From: Cognaticolwellia mytili
GTDB lineage: Bacteria; Pseudomonadota; Gammaproteobacteria; Enterobacterales; Alteromonadaceae
Assembly: GCF_002104475.1 (NCBI RefSeq)
Contig: NZ_NBOF01000005.1
Span: 248,001-312,000, forward strand
Direction: 5' to 3'
Length of the DNA stretch: 64,000 bases
Shown here: in pieces, positions 28,193-37,641 of the stretch
Layout: every line of letters starts with the position of its first letter
How positions within the stretch are numbered: the first letter of the stretch is position 1
Translations under genes and position numbers: made by a program
The notes under the pieces: model-generated
What the model was told of the DNA's origin: nothing
The model's input: the letters and a program-made list of their open reading frames with translations, nothing else
Databases searched by the model: none

Positions 28193-28507
28193 TTAACCGT
28201 TCTGTAATATAGCTTCTTTAAGCGCTAACAAGCCAGGCAAGTCTTGTTTGCTGGCACATTCAAACCAACATGAATGACTGTACTCTTCAAAATTTAACAA
28301 AAGTTCAGTATTTTTAAATTGTAAACGTATGCAATGTAGATCAGCGCCTTGAACACTTTCAATTACCTTAGCTGATGCTAACATCACTAATTTTTCACCT
28401 AGACCAACACTATCTTCCATCGACCAATCTAATGTAAATTTTACTTGTAATACGTTAGTACCAATCGATTCTATAGAGGCTATTTCAGCTAAGTTTAAAT
28501 TTTTCAT
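28193..28507 (-). CDS. Small hypothetical protein, DUF3630-like
   Basis: 104 residues, no signal. It reads MKNLNLAEIASIESIGTNVLQ and later LHCIRLQFKNTELLLNFEEYSHSCWFECA; the segment near the C-terminus (FEEYSHSCWFE) recalls the short gammaproteobacterial DUF3630 family, though I cannot confirm this without a profile search. First gene of a two-gene operon with the DUF523 gene, divergent from the cytochrome c gene. Confidence 0.65.
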   Translation of the reverse strand: MKNLNLAEIASIESIGTNVLQVKFTLDWSMEDSVGLGEKLVMLASAKVIESVQGADLHCIRLQFKNTELLLNFEEYSHSCWFECASKQDLPGLLALKEAILQNG

Positions 28508-28611
28508 GACTAAATTATATTCCTATATTTGATATTTTATTGGCTAAAACTTGAGCTAGCGCAACAAAGTACAAGATAATTTTACCTGCTGACACGACAT
28601 AAAAAAAAGCA

Positions 28612-28640
28612 AGGACAATTGATTACTTTTTACATATAAT
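28612..28640 (+). promoter_or_regulatory. Probable promoter of the cytochrome c gene
   Basis: A perfect -10 hexamer TATAAT (28635-28640) lies 17 bases after AGGACA (28612-28617), which matches the last four -35 consensus positions. The start codon is about 47 bases downstream, preceded by AGAGAG. Confidence 0.4.
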
Positions 28641-28686
28641 CAAGCAAGGATCCTTTAAAATTATTTATCAAAGAGAGATAATATTT

Positions 28687-28986
28687 ATGAAAAAACTTAC
28701 TTTAGCAGTTGCTGCTACTGTTATGATGGCTTCACCAGTATTCGCTGGCGACGCTGCGGCAGGTAAAGCTAAAACAGGCATGTGTGCAGCATGTCACGGC
28801 GCTGCAGGTATTTCTGCTGTTCCTATGTATCCTAACCTTGCTGGCCAAAAAGAAGCTTATCTTGCTAAGCAATTAAAAGATTTTAAATCGGGCAACCGTA
28901 AAGATCCAGTAATGGCGCCAATGGCTATGGCACTATCTGAAGAAGATGTTGCAAACATTGCAGCATACTACGCGAGCCTTAAGTAA
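28687..28986 (+). CDS. Periplasmic class I cytochrome c
   Basis: 99 residues: signal peptide ([20 protein letters not shown]) and a mature domain of about 79 residues. One heme motif, CAACH, is at about 33-37, and the methionine ligand lies in [27 protein letters not shown]. The pattern ([34 protein letters not shown]) matches monoheme cytochromes of the c4/c5 type that shuttle electrons to terminal oxidases. In E. coli-like synteny recQ is not next to such a gene. Strong 3' hairpins follow it. Confidence 0.93.
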   Translation: MKKLTLAVAATVMMASPVFAGDAAAGKAKTGMCAACHGAAGISAVPMYPNLAGQKEAYLAKQLKDFKSGNRKDPVMAPMAMALSEEDVANIAAYYASLK

Positions 28987-28998
28987 CACCAATATGTT

Positions 28999-29086
28999 TT
29001 TCACAAAAATGTGATGCATACCGTACTTTTTGTACATCGCCACTCTTTCACATCCATGTGATCGTGGCATACAGTTCGTCCTGAAC
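28999..29086 (+). repeat. Four small tandem palindromes in the cytochrome c 3' region
   Basis: In order: TCACA-AAAA-TGTGA (about 29001-29014), GTAC-TTTTT-GTAC (29023-29035), TCACA-TCCA-TGTGA (29048-29061) and GTTC-GTCCT-GAAC (29074-29086). The first and third also share flanking GCATAC, so 28999-29021 and 29046-29072 are imperfect direct repeats. The block is followed at once by the terminator. It could be a dispersed REP-like element or an mRNA-stabilising 3' region. Confidence 0.55.
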
Positions 29087-29088
29087 AT

Positions 29089-29115
29089 AAAAAAGCGCTC
29101 ATTAGCGCTTTTTTT
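29089..29115. terminator. Bidirectional terminator between cytochrome c and recQ
   Basis: AAAAAAGCGCT-CATT-AGCGCTTTTTTT: an 11-bp stem with A-run and T-run on both sides, placed between the converging cytochrome c and recQ genes. Confidence 0.92.
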
Positions 29116-29127
29116 GTCTCTGCTATT

Positions 29128-30975
29128 CTACTGCAAATGCAGCTTAATTAGTGATAAAAATGGCTCCCCATAACGAGCAAGCTTAGTGTCTCCAATGCCA
29201 CTTACATTAAGCATTTGTGATGAAGTGACTGGTTGCACACGCGCTAGCTCAGCTAAAGTTGCATCATTAAAAACAATAAAAGGAGCAATGTCTTCAAGTT
29301 GAGCAATTTCTTTTCGTAATGATCTGAGCTTAGAAAATAGCGCTCTATCGTAAACCTTACCTTGTTTATTACGCTGCCAGTAACTGGCTTTTTGCAAACG
29401 CGGTGCAGCTAACATCAATGGCTCTTGAGCTTTTAAAACCGTGCCTGATGCTTGTGTTAAACATAAATTAGACTGTGCAGCGATATCCTGTTGCAAATAG
29501 CCTAAGTGGATCAGCTGTCTAATAATAGAAAACCAATAGCCCGGTGTTTTATCTTTACCAATACCAAAGGTCGAAACTTTATCATGTGCTAATTGACGAA
29601 TTTTTTCATTATTGTCAGCTCTTAATACTGCAATAACATGTTCAATATCACCACTTTGCTCTATGCGATAAACACATGACAGTACTTTCTGAGCAGCTTC
29701 TGTTGCGTCAAACTGACTAGGCGGATCCAAACAAATATCACAATTGCCACAACCTTGCTCAGTAAATTCAGCAAAATAACTTAAGACAACACGACGTCGG
29801 CAAGTTTGCGCATCAACAAAACCACGCAATGCTTGAAAACGTTGCATTTCAACATTAACCCTTTCTTCATTTTCCCCTTCGGAAATACGCTTACTAATGC
29901 GCTCAACATCTTTACTATCGTGTAAAAATAGTGCTTCCGCAGGCATGCCATCTCGACCTGCTCGACCAATTTCCTGATAATAAGACTCTAACGTTCTTGG
30001 TGGTTCGTAATGAATAACATAACGGACATTCGATTTATTGATCCCAAGACCAAATGCAACCGTTGCTACCACTACTTGTACATCATCTTTAGCGAATTTA
30101 TCTTGAATAATATTGCGAATTTCAGATTCTAAACCAGCATGGTAAGCGGCACAATTAACCCCTGAGTTTGCTAACGATTTAGATAGTTTTTCTACTTGCC
30201 AACGGCTATTACAATAAATAATGCCACATTCATCTTTACGCTTTTTGATGTAACCCAAAATTTGTTGTTCGCCTTGATATTTTTCCGCCAAGGTAAAACG
30301 AATATTTGGTCGGTCAAAGCTATCAAGATGAATATAAGGGTCGTGCAAAGCCAGTTGCTGCAAAATATCTCTACGAGTTGTTACGTCGGCTGTTGCCGTT
30401 AACGCCATCACAGGCACATTGGGAAAGTTTTGCTTAAGCGTATGTAATTGGGTGTATGCAGGTCTAAAGTCATGACCCCATTGTGAAATACAATGTGCTT
30501 CATCAATAGCAAAAAGGCTAACAGTTAGCTGTGACAAGCCTTGCAGAAAATAGTAATTTTTTAATCGCTCAGGGGCAACATATAATAGCTTAATTTTGCC
30601 TTGGCCTAAGCGCTTAAAAATATCATTGATGGTGTCACTATCAAGCGATGAATTAACATAAGCTGCTGATATTCCCTGTCGTATCAAACCATCAACTTGA
30701 TCTTTCATTAAGGCGATTAATGGCGAAACAACAATAGTGACTCCCGACATCATTGTTGCGGGAAGCTGATAGCACATAGACTTACCACCACCTGTTGGCA
30801 TCAAAACCAAACTATCGCGACCTTGTAGAGCCTGTTGAATGATTTCTTCTTGGCCTGAACGAAAAGCTTGATAACCAAAATGGTGCTTAAGGGCTTCGGT
30901 TAATATCGTAGGGGAAATAGCTTGCAACAGACAATCTTCGGTAAGGGAAATCAGTCGATATTTTACCTCAGTCAA
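29128..30975 (-). CDS. recQ: ATP-dependent DNA helicase RecQ
   Basis: 3'-5' helicase in RecF-pathway recombination and repair. 615 residues (E. coli 609). Helicase core: [35 protein letters not shown] (Walker A), [18 protein letters not shown] (DEAH and aromatic-rich loop), SLFAIDEAH, and motif [18 protein letters not shown]. The zinc-binding RQC subdomain has [12 protein letters not shown]...[11 protein letters not shown], followed by a winged helix. The C-terminal HRDC domain includes [18 protein letters not shown]. Upstream yigI-like and rarD genes are typical E. coli neighbours of recQ. Confidence 0.97.
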   Translation of the reverse strand: MTEVKYRLISLTEDCLLQAISPTILTEALKHHFGYQAFRSGQEEIIQQALQGRDSLVLMPTGGGKSMCYQLPATMMSGVTIVVSPLIALMKDQVDGLIRQGISAAYVNSSLDSDTINDIFKRLGQGKIKLLYVAPERLKNYYFLQGLSQLTVSLFAIDEAHCISQWGHDFRPAYTQLHTLKQNFPNVPVMALTATADVTTRRDILQQLALHDPYIHLDSFDRPNIRFTLAEKYQGEQQILGYIKKRKDECGIIYCNSRWQVEKLSKSLANSGVNCAAYHAGLESEIRNIIQDKFAKDDVQVVVATVAFGLGINKSNVRYVIHYEPPRTLESYYQEIGRAGRDGMPAEALFLHDSKDVERISKRISEGENEERVNVEMQRFQALRGFVDAQTCRRRVVLSYFAEFTEQGCGNCDICLDPPSQFDATEAAQKVLSCVYRIEQSGDIEHVIAVLRADNNEKIRQLAHDKVSTFGIGKDKTPGYWFSIIRQLIHLGYLQQDIAAQSNLCLTQASGTVLKAQEPLMLAAPRLQKASYWQRNKQGKVYDRALFSKLRSLRKEIAQLEDIAPFIVFNDATLAELARVQPVTSSQMLNVSGIGDTKLARYGEPFLSLIKLHLQ

Positions 30976-31055
30976 CGCATAGTGCAGAGAATTATTTTCA
31001 ATATATCACTAAATATTGCTATTCTTTAATCTCATCCGACCAGAAAGGGAATATC

Positions 31056-31511
31056 ATGACGCAAGAAGAATCATTTCATCAAATTGCTCAGTTTTGGAAT
31101 CAAGCTATGCCTTTTAACAAACTGCTGGGATTAGAAATAACGCAATTTGACGCGCAGGAGTCAGTAGTAAATATTGCGTGGCACGACAAGCTTATTGGGA
31201 ATCCAGAGCAAAAAATTCTTCATGGCGGCGTTACCGCATCAGCACTTGACCTTGCGGGTGGTGTTGTCGCAGCCGCAAATATATTAAGTCAATTACCTGA
31301 ATTATCACCTGAAATTATTGCACAAAGTTTAAGCCGTTTGAGCACTATAGATTTACGAACAGATTTTTTACGCCCTGGACGTGGCAAGTTATTTATCGCA
31401 ACTGCAAAAATTATTCGTAGTGGTAATAAAGTCGCGGTAGCACGAATGGAAATGCATAATGAGCAAGGTGATCACATTGCCTTTGGCACTGGAACTTATA
31501 TGGTAGGTTAA
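31056..31511 (+). CDS. Hot-dog thioesterase, YigI-like
   Basis: 151 residues, single hot-dog fold. Motifs: MPFNKLLGLEITQFD, HGGVTASALDLAGGVVAA (the hot-dog helix with its conserved HGG and D), STIDLRTDFLRPGRGKLFIATAKIIRSGNKVAVARMEMHN. Length and neighbourhood (recQ, rarD) match E. coli YigI, an acyl-CoA thioesterase. An AGAAAGGGAAT site precedes ATG 31056. Exact substrate unknown. Confidence 0.85.
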   Translation: MTQEESFHQIAQFWNQAMPFNKLLGLEITQFDAQESVVNIAWHDKLIGNPEQKILHGGVTASALDLAGGVVAAANILSQLPELSPEIIAQSLSRLSTIDLRTDFLRPGRGKLFIATAKIIRSGNKVAVARMEMHNEQGDHIAFGTGTYMVG

Positions 31512-31609
31512 ATAGCCGTTAGGAGTACTCGCTTATTGAATTTGTTGTTTACACTATTGGTGATATCATTACATTTCCTTAAAAATAATTATCAACAAGT
31601 ACAAAATCC

Positions 31610-32521
31610 ATGCCTACAACCCAACAAACTGCCTTACGTGGCGGTATTATTAGCGCGGTTAGTGCCTATACCATGTGGGGTATTGCGCCGCTATACTTTA
31701 AATTAATTCAACATATTAGTGCCGATGAAATCCTAGTACATCGTGTGGTTTGGTCTACGTTGTTGTTGCTAATTGTCGTTTTACTTTCAAATAAGTGGCA
31801 GGGGTTTATCAAGGTTGCTACGCAACCGAAAATGGTATTACGCCTGACTATTTCAGCAAGCTTTTTAGCAGTGAACTGGTTTATGTTTATTTGGGCGGTC
31901 AATAATAATCACTTACTTGACGCTAGTTTGGGCTATTATATTAATCCATTATTAAGTGTTGCTTTAGGCGTAATATTTCTCGGCGAGCGCTTACGGCCTT
32001 GGCAAATATTCGCTGTTGGCTTAGCGTTTGTAGGTGTAGTTATTCAGTTAGTGATGATCGGTTCTTTGCCTATGATTTCTTTGGCATTGGCCGGTACTTT
32101 CGGAATTTACGGTTTGCTGCGTAAACAAATGCATATTGACTCATTTGTTGGCTTACTTATTGAGTCGCTAATGATGTTACCTATTGCATTGGTTTATTGG
32201 CTGCTATTTTTGGAAACTAGCACCAGTAACATACTTTTGAATGGATGGTCGTTAAACACCACATTAATTTGTGCAGGCATTGTCACAACAGCACCATTGT
32301 TATGCTTTACTGCTGCTGCGAAGCGCATGACCTTAACAGCATTGGGTTTTTTCCAATACATTGGCCCAAGTATCATGTTTGTATTAGCTACTTTTTACTA
32401 TCAGGAGCCGCTTTACTTTGCCAAACTACTCACATTTGCTTGTATTTGGGCTGCATTAGCAATATTTAGTTTCGATTCAATTAAAGCTCGAAGAAGTACC
32501 AAGAAAATAGCAATAAATTAA
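31610..32521 (+). CDS. rarD: EamA-family transporter RarD
   Basis: 303 residues with about ten predicted transmembrane helices in two EamA repeats. It starts RGGIISAVSAYTMWGIAPLYFKLIQHISADEILVHRVVWS, which is characteristic of RarD (chloramphenicol-sensitivity related transporter family). SYYINPLLSVALGVIFLGERL, SFLG-type linker and QYIGPSIMFVLATFYYQEPL complete the pattern. Substrate not established. It lies next to yigI-like and recQ as in E. coli. Confidence 0.9.
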   Translation: MPTTQQTALRGGIISAVSAYTMWGIAPLYFKLIQHISADEILVHRVVWSTLLLLIVVLLSNKWQGFIKVATQPKMVLRLTISASFLAVNWFMFIWAVNNNHLLDASLGYYINPLLSVALGVIFLGERLRPWQIFAVGLAFVGVVIQLVMIGSLPMISLALAGTFGIYGLLRKQMHIDSFVGLLIESLMMLPIALVYWLLFLETSTSNILLNGWSLNTTLICAGIVTTAPLLCFTAAAKRMTLTALGFFQYIGPSIMFVLATFYYQEPLYFAKLLTFACIWAALAIFSFDSIKARRSTKKIAIN

Positions 32522-32535
32522 GCCTGTAGGCAAAT

Positions 32536-32562
32536 AAAAAGAGTGTCTACCTAGACACTCTT
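32536..32562. terminator. Bidirectional terminator between rarD and the GGDEF regulator gene
   Basis: AAGAGTGTCTA-CC-TAGACACTCTT, an 11-bp stem. On the minus strand it is followed by TTTTTATTT. It lies between converging genes. Confidence 0.88.
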
Positions 32563-32595
32563 ATATTCAAGATGAACGACCCTAGTTTCACTAGG

Positions 32596-33858
32596 CTATG
32601 ACTCTTCTAGTGCGCCAACAATACTAACCTGATTGCGGCCATTTTCTTTTGCATAGTACAAAGCACCGTCAGCTAAACTCATTTGCTTGCCTAGCGGCTC
32701 CTCGCTATTAAAAATCACCCCTAAACTAACAGAGAAGCTTATCTGTTCTTGTCCAAATGCTATTTGTGCTACAGAAATTTCACGGCGAAAGTCATCTAAA
32801 CGATTATACAATTGGTCTTCATCTAAACCTGAGCATAATATTGTAAACTCCTCGCCTCCCATGCGAGCGATTAAGCCGGAGCCAAAATGTTTGCGCATAT
32901 AGAGTGCAAACACTTTCAAAATATGATCGCCGGCATCATGACCATAGGTGTCATTAACCCCTTTAAAAAAGTCAATATCTAACATAGCCAAAGCATAAGG
33001 TGTTTTATTACTGGTATATTCTGCAATACTGGTTTCTGCATCACGAAGAAAAGCCCGTCGATTGGGTAAATCAGTTAAATAATCAGTATTAGCCGCTTTT
33101 TGAATTTGTTCGATATTATTCAAACTTTCAATATTTTGCATAATTCGACAATAGAATTCTTCCGGGCAAAATGGCTTTCTTAAAAAATCATCTGCACCAT
33201 TCTTGATAAAGCGGGCTGAATGCACACCATTACTTGCGCCTGAAATACCAATAATGGCTAGTTGATCTCGACTATAAAGCTTACGAATTTCATTAGTAAG
33301 CTCAATACCATCCATCACCGGCATTTCAAGATCAGTAATAATCATTTTTATATCACTGTGCTGCTTTAATACATCTAAGGCAAGTTGACCATTTTCAGCA
33401 GTATAAACATTAAAGTTACGACGTTTTAGTAGCTCAACAACATGATTACGGGCCGATAAAGAATCATCAACAACCAAAATACCGTTGCCTTGATTAGTTA
33501 ACTGGCAATGTAAAATTCGTTTCAAATATAAAAATGCTTGGCTGTTTTCTTTCGGGATATAATCAATAACCGGTTGCGATAGTATTTTCTGTCGTGTCAC
33601 TTCATCCATCTTGCCCGTCATTACCACACTAGGAATACCACGAGATAAAACACTGGCAATTGCTTCGCCATCATTGGCGTCAGGCAAAGCATAATCAATG
33701 GTTGCGGCAAAGAAATCTCTTTCATTACCTTGTAGTATTGCCTCGACTTCTGCCAAGCTTTTAGCCACAGTAACTTGATAATCAAGCGCCTCAGCAATTT
33801 GTTTAATAACACGAGCTATTGGGCGACTGTCTTCCACCACTAATAATTTCTTTGACAT
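32596..33858 (-). CDS. Response regulator with two receiver domains and a GGDEF domain
   Basis: 420 residues: REC1 (about 3-115), REC2 (about 128-245), GGDEF (about 265-415). Both receivers look phosphorylatable: REC1 has VVEDS, TIDY (Asp), VVMTGK and DYIPKE; REC2 has VVDDS, ITDLEMPVMDG, GISGAS and LRKPF. The GGDEF part has DYLTDLPNRRA and signature MGGEEF; no RxxD inhibitory site stands before it. PleD-like: phosphorelay-controlled cyclic-di-GMP synthesis, inferred. Start at ATG 33858 (MSKKLLVVED) is preferred over GTG 33870 because GGGG lies at suitable spacing. uvrD ends 28 bases upstream, so it may be read from the uvrD promoter. No histidine kinase is adjacent. Confidence 0.9.
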   Translation of the reverse strand: MSKKLLVVEDSRPIARVIKQIAEALDYQVTVAKSLAEVEAILQGNERDFFAATIDYALPDANDGEAIASVLSRGIPSVVMTGKMDEVTRQKILSQPVIDYIPKENSQAFLYLKRILHCQLTNQGNGILVVDDSLSARNHVVELLKRRNFNVYTAENGQLALDVLKQHSDIKMIITDLEMPVMDGIELTNEIRKLYSRDQLAIIGISGASNGVHSARFIKNGADDFLRKPFCPEEFYCRIMQNIESLNNIEQIQKAANTDYLTDLPNRRAFLRDAETSIAEYTSNKTPYALAMLDIDFFKGVNDTYGHDAGDHILKVFALYMRKHFGSGLIARMGGEEFTILCSGLDEDQLYNRLDDFRREISVAQIAFGQEQISFSVSLGVIFNSEEPLGKQMSLADGALYYAKENGRNQVSIVGALEES

Positions 33859-33885
33859 AATTAACCCCACTTCCTCGTAATTGAC

Positions 33886-36057
33886 TTATAACGCTTCTAA
33901 GTTAGCATAGGCAACAACCAGCCATTTACTACCAACATCGAAAAAATTTACTTGAATACGGCTTTGCGCACCACTACCTTCATAGTTTAATACTACACCT
34001 TCACCGAACTTTTTGTGTCGAACATTTTGCCCCAATTTAAAACCAGTACTTTCAAATGTTTCCAATGTGATCGTCGAGGCAAAACGCCCTGTAGTCTTTG
34101 GTCGGCTCACTTGGTTCTGCATGCGAATCTCTTCGGTATTCTCATCCGGTAATTCTCTTAAAAATCGACTAGGCTTATGATATTTTTCTTGGCCATATAA
34201 ACGACGGCTTTCCGCATGACACAAATATAGTTTTTGCATGGCTCGAGTCATACCAACGTAACATAATCGACGCTCTTCTTCTAAGCGACTAATGTCTTCA
34301 ACTGATTGCTGGGAAGGAAACATACCTTCTTCTAAACCAGCAATAAACACTAAAGGAAATTCTAAGCCTTTTGCCGAATGCATGGTCATCAACTGTACAG
34401 CAGCTTCGTAATCATCGGCTTGCGATTCACCAGACTCCAGCGCAGCATGAGTTAAAAACGCTGTCAGTTTGCTTTGTTCTTCTAGCTCAGGGTCAATTTC
34501 AAACGTTTGGCAGGCTGTCACTAATTCATTTAAGTTTTCTATACGGGCTTCAGCTCGCTCGCCTTTTTCCGCTTGATACATTGCTTTCAAACCAGTGTGC
34601 TGAATAATGTAATTCGCTTGCTGATCTAAATTTAAATTACATGAATCATCTTCAAGTTGATCAATCAAATGAACAAACTGCTGAATAACCTTAGCACTAC
34701 GACCTTTTAGCTCTTCATTTTTTATCATATGCTGACATGCTTGCCATAAAGTACATTCCATACTGCGCGCGGCATCACGTACTAAACTAAGGCTTTGATT
34801 ACCAATACCACGTGCAGGAGTATTAATAATACGCTCAAATGCTGCATCATCATCACGATTATTTAATATCCGTAAGTACGCCAACGCATCTTTAATTTCT
34901 TGGCGTTCAAAGAATTTCAGGCCACCGTAAATTCGGTAAGGTAATTGCGCTTGAATTAACGCTTCTTCCATCAAACGTGATTGTGCATTACTACGATACA
35001 AAATGGCAACATCATCCAATGAGCCACTATTTTTTCGCCAATCAGTAATACGACCGGCAATAAAGCGTGCTTCATCTATTTCATTAAACGCCGTATAAAC
35101 AGATATTTTTTCGCCAGCATCACCTTCGGTCCACAAATCTTTACCTAGACGATTGTTATTGTTGTTAATCAATTGATTGGCAGCATTCAGAATATTAGCG
35201 GTTGAGCGATAATTTTGCTCAAGTTTAATGGTTTTCGCACCATCAAAATCATTTAAAAACCGCTGAATATTTTCAATTTTTGCACCACGCCAGCCATAAA
35301 TAGACTGATCATCATCACCAACAATCATCACATTGCCACTTTTCTGACCTAGCAAGTTTAACCAAGCATATTGAATCGCGTTAGTATCTTGAAACTCATC
35401 AACTAAAACATGAGAAAAACGCTGTTGATAGTGTTGTAATAACTCTGGATTATTTAACCAAAGTTCGTGAGCTCGCAGTAACAATTCAGCAAAATCAACT
35501 AAACCTGAACGGTCACAAGTATCTTGATAGACGCGATAAACTTTAACAAAAGTTTCTTCGGTCACATCGTGCTGAGTATCTATATGCTGCGGACGTAAAC
35601 CTTCGTCTTTTTTGCCATTGATATACCAAAGGAATTGTTTTGCTGGCCAGCGCTTTTCATCAAGCTCTAGTGAGCGGACGATACGCTTTACCATACGGAG
35701 TTGGTCATCAGAATCTAGCACTTGGAAGCTTTGTGGCAATTTCGCTTCTTGAAAATGCATGCGTAATAAGCGGTGCGCTAAACCATGGAAAGTACCAACC
35801 CACATACCGTGAACATTACCATCAACAGTTTGTTCAACACGAGCGCGCATTTCAGCCGCTGCTTTATTAGTAAAAGTTACCGCGAGAATGCTGTGGGGAG
35901 ATGCTTGCTCGACTTTCATTAACCAAGCAATTCGCTGTACTAGAACACGTGTTTTACCACTGCCAGCACCTGCAAGTACCAGCATGTTTTGTAAAGGCGC
36001 AGCAACAACATCGCGTTGCTTATCGTTTAACGAGTCGAGTAATTCAGAAACATCCAT
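33886..36057 (-). CDS. uvrD: DNA helicase II UvrD
   Basis: 3'-5' superfamily 1 helicase of nucleotide excision and mismatch repair. 723 residues (E. coli 720). N-terminal LLDSLNDKQRDVVAAPL, Walker [107 protein letters not shown] and VGMTRAMQKLYL. The C-terminal tail has the RHKKFGEGVVLNYEGSG motif, an RNA polymerase-binding Tudor-like domain. Confidence 0.98.
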   Translation of the reverse strand: MDVSELLDSLNDKQRDVVAAPLQNMLVLAGAGSGKTRVLVQRIAWLMKVEQASPHSILAVTFTNKAAAEMRARVEQTVDGNVHGMWVGTFHGLAHRLLRMHFQEAKLPQSFQVLDSDDQLRMVKRIVRSLELDEKRWPAKQFLWYINGKKDEGLRPQHIDTQHDVTEETFVKVYRVYQDTCDRSGLVDFAELLLRAHELWLNNPELLQHYQQRFSHVLVDEFQDTNAIQYAWLNLLGQKSGNVMIVGDDDQSIYGWRGAKIENIQRFLNDFDGAKTIKLEQNYRSTANILNAANQLINNNNNRLGKDLWTEGDAGEKISVYTAFNEIDEARFIAGRITDWRKNSGSLDDVAILYRSNAQSRLMEEALIQAQLPYRIYGGLKFFERQEIKDALAYLRILNNRDDDAAFERIINTPARGIGNQSLSLVRDAARSMECTLWQACQHMIKNEELKGRSAKVIQQFVHLIDQLEDDSCNLNLDQQANYIIQHTGLKAMYQAEKGERAEARIENLNELVTACQTFEIDPELEEQSKLTAFLTHAALESGESQADDYEAAVQLMTMHSAKGLEFPLVFIAGLEEGMFPSQQSVEDISRLEEERRLCYVGMTRAMQKLYLCHAESRRLYGQEKYHKPSRFLRELPDENTEEIRMQNQVSRPKTTGRFASTITLETFESTGFKLGQNVRHKKFGEGVVLNYEGSGAQSRIQVNFFDVGSKWLVVAYANLEAL

Positions 36058-36196
36058 AGAAAGGCAAAAAGTAATAACAAAAATATGACGATATCATAGC
36101 AAGTTCAGTACTTTTTTAATAACGCTAATGAAGATTTTATTGTAGTTAAAAATAGAATCATAAACACCACAACCGAGGTTAAAAGGTAACGAGAGA

Positions 36197-36922
36197 CTAA
36201 CGCACAATACTAGCGAGTTGCTCAACATCATCAAGTGCTAACGTCGGTAAAACGGTTAACGGCTTACCGACATGATATTGATTGAGCCAAGCCGTTTGAC
36301 AGCCGGCATTAATACCGCCTAAAACATCATTTTTACCGCAATCTCCCACATGCAAGAGTTCTACAGGTTTAATGTTTAAAGCCAAACAGGTTTTATTAAA
36401 CATATCAGGATCAGGCTTTAAGCGATTATCGATAGAGGCGTGAAAGTGATGACTAAAATACTTTGAAATACCTATTTTGTCAGTATCAACATTACCGTTA
36501 GTAATTGCTACTAATGGCCTTTTACTTTTAAGATAAGCAAGAAAGTCATGAGTGTGCTGAGGCAAAGAAAAGTTACTGCGTTGCTGAACAAAATAAGCCA
36601 GGGCCGAATTAGCAAACTCTTCTGCGGCCACACTATCAAGGCCTAATGCCAATGCGCCGAGCAAATAACTTTTTTGTCTCAACAAACCGACGTCATGTTT
36701 TAACAGTGGCCATTGAGCAATAGCCTGCTGGCGAAAAGGAAACCAATAACGAAAGTTAAATGATATTTTAGTGGTATCAACAGCATAATCAGTCAACACC
36801 CGAGTAAAATAGCCCATCATCTTCTTATCGGTGGCCTGCATAATCGGATGATTACTATACAGCGTATCGTCTAAATCAAAGCTGATTGCGTGAAATGGTA
36901 ATAAACGACGATGAAATCTCAT
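36197..36922 (-). CDS. HAD-family phosphatase, YigB-like
   Basis: 241 residues. HAD motif I is FDLDDTLYSN (about residue 15), motif II is VAITNGN, motif III includes KPDPDMF and motif IV HVGDCGKNDVLGGINAGCQTAWLN. E. coli YigB dephosphorylates a riboflavin-pathway intermediate and other small phosphates. Position between uvrD and the dapF/DUF484 genes matches yigB. It follows the DUF484 gene by 11 bases. In E. coli xerC lies between them and here it is absent. Confidence 0.85.
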   Translation of the reverse strand: MRFHRRLLPFHAISFDLDDTLYSNHPIMQATDKKMMGYFTRVLTDYAVDTTKISFNFRYWFPFRQQAIAQWPLLKHDVGLLRQKSYLLGALALGLDSVAAEEFANSALAYFVQQRSNFSLPQHTHDFLAYLKSKRPLVAITNGNVDTDKIGISKYFSHHFHASIDNRLKPDPDMFNKTCLALNIKPVELLHVGDCGKNDVLGGINAGCQTAWLNQYHVGKPLTVLPTLALDDVEQLASIVR

Positions 36923-36933
36923 TAACCTAGCGC

Positions 36934-37641
36934 CTAATACAACTGTTGATGTAAAAGTTTAGCGACTAGTTTTTTAAATTGATTAAGTAATAATGTATCC
37001 ATTCGAGGGTCGAAATGTTCAGCATCACGGCTACTAATGGCTAACAAACCAATTTCTTCATCATGGTGAGTTAAACGCACTAAAACCACTGAGCCTTCTG
37101 TTGGCTCAGCAAAAATCAACTCTTGTTCACTTTGTTGTAAACGACCAAAGTAATAACCCTCTTCACTTAATCTACTTTCTATGATTTCAGCACAATCCGC
37201 CGAAACAATAGAACTATGATTAACCGTTGTTGGTTTAACTAACCAAAGTTTCAAAGCATCTAAAGACAACAATTGTGTTGTTGCGACATGCAAGCAATCA
37301 ATTAGCTCTTCTGCGGTTGTACAATCAAGTAAACGTAAATACATGTCACTATATAAGACAAATAACTGCTCATTTTGATTCGCAATCACCATAAGTTGAG
37401 TGATTTCTTCTTCAAGGTTATGAATTTTTTGTCGTTGCTGTGACAATTGACGTTCAACTAGTGAAACCGCGCCACGATGCTGATCAGGTAAGCGTAAGCC
37501 AGTAACCACTTCAGCTTGGCGATTAAAAAACTCTGGATGGTCTTGTAAGTAAGCCACCACTAATTCATCGGTTAAATTTATATCGTTCAGTAACATTTCA
37601 GATTCGTTTGATTGCATAGGTTTGTTTTTATCTTGTTTCAT
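36934..37641 (-). CDS. DUF484 family protein (YigA-like)
   Basis: 235 residues. N-terminal helical and disordered segment with [54 protein letters not shown], a coiled coil, then a GAF-like domain (about 90-235). This is the DUF484 arrangement found next to dapF and xerC in gammaproteobacteria, with no established function. Its ATG overlaps the dapF stop by four bases, so translation is coupled. Confidence 0.88.
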   Translation of the reverse strand: MKQDKNKPMQSNESEMLLNDINLTDELVVAYLQDHPEFFNRQAEVVTGLRLPDQHRGAVSLVERQLSQQRQKIHNLEEEITQLMVIANQNEQLFVLYSDMYLRLLDCTTAEELIDCLHVATTQLLSLDALKLWLVKPTTVNHSSIVSADCAEIIESRLSEEGYYFGRLQQSEQELIFAEPTEGSVVLVRLTHHDEEIGLLAISSRDAEHFDPRMDTLLLNQFKKLVAKLLHQQLY

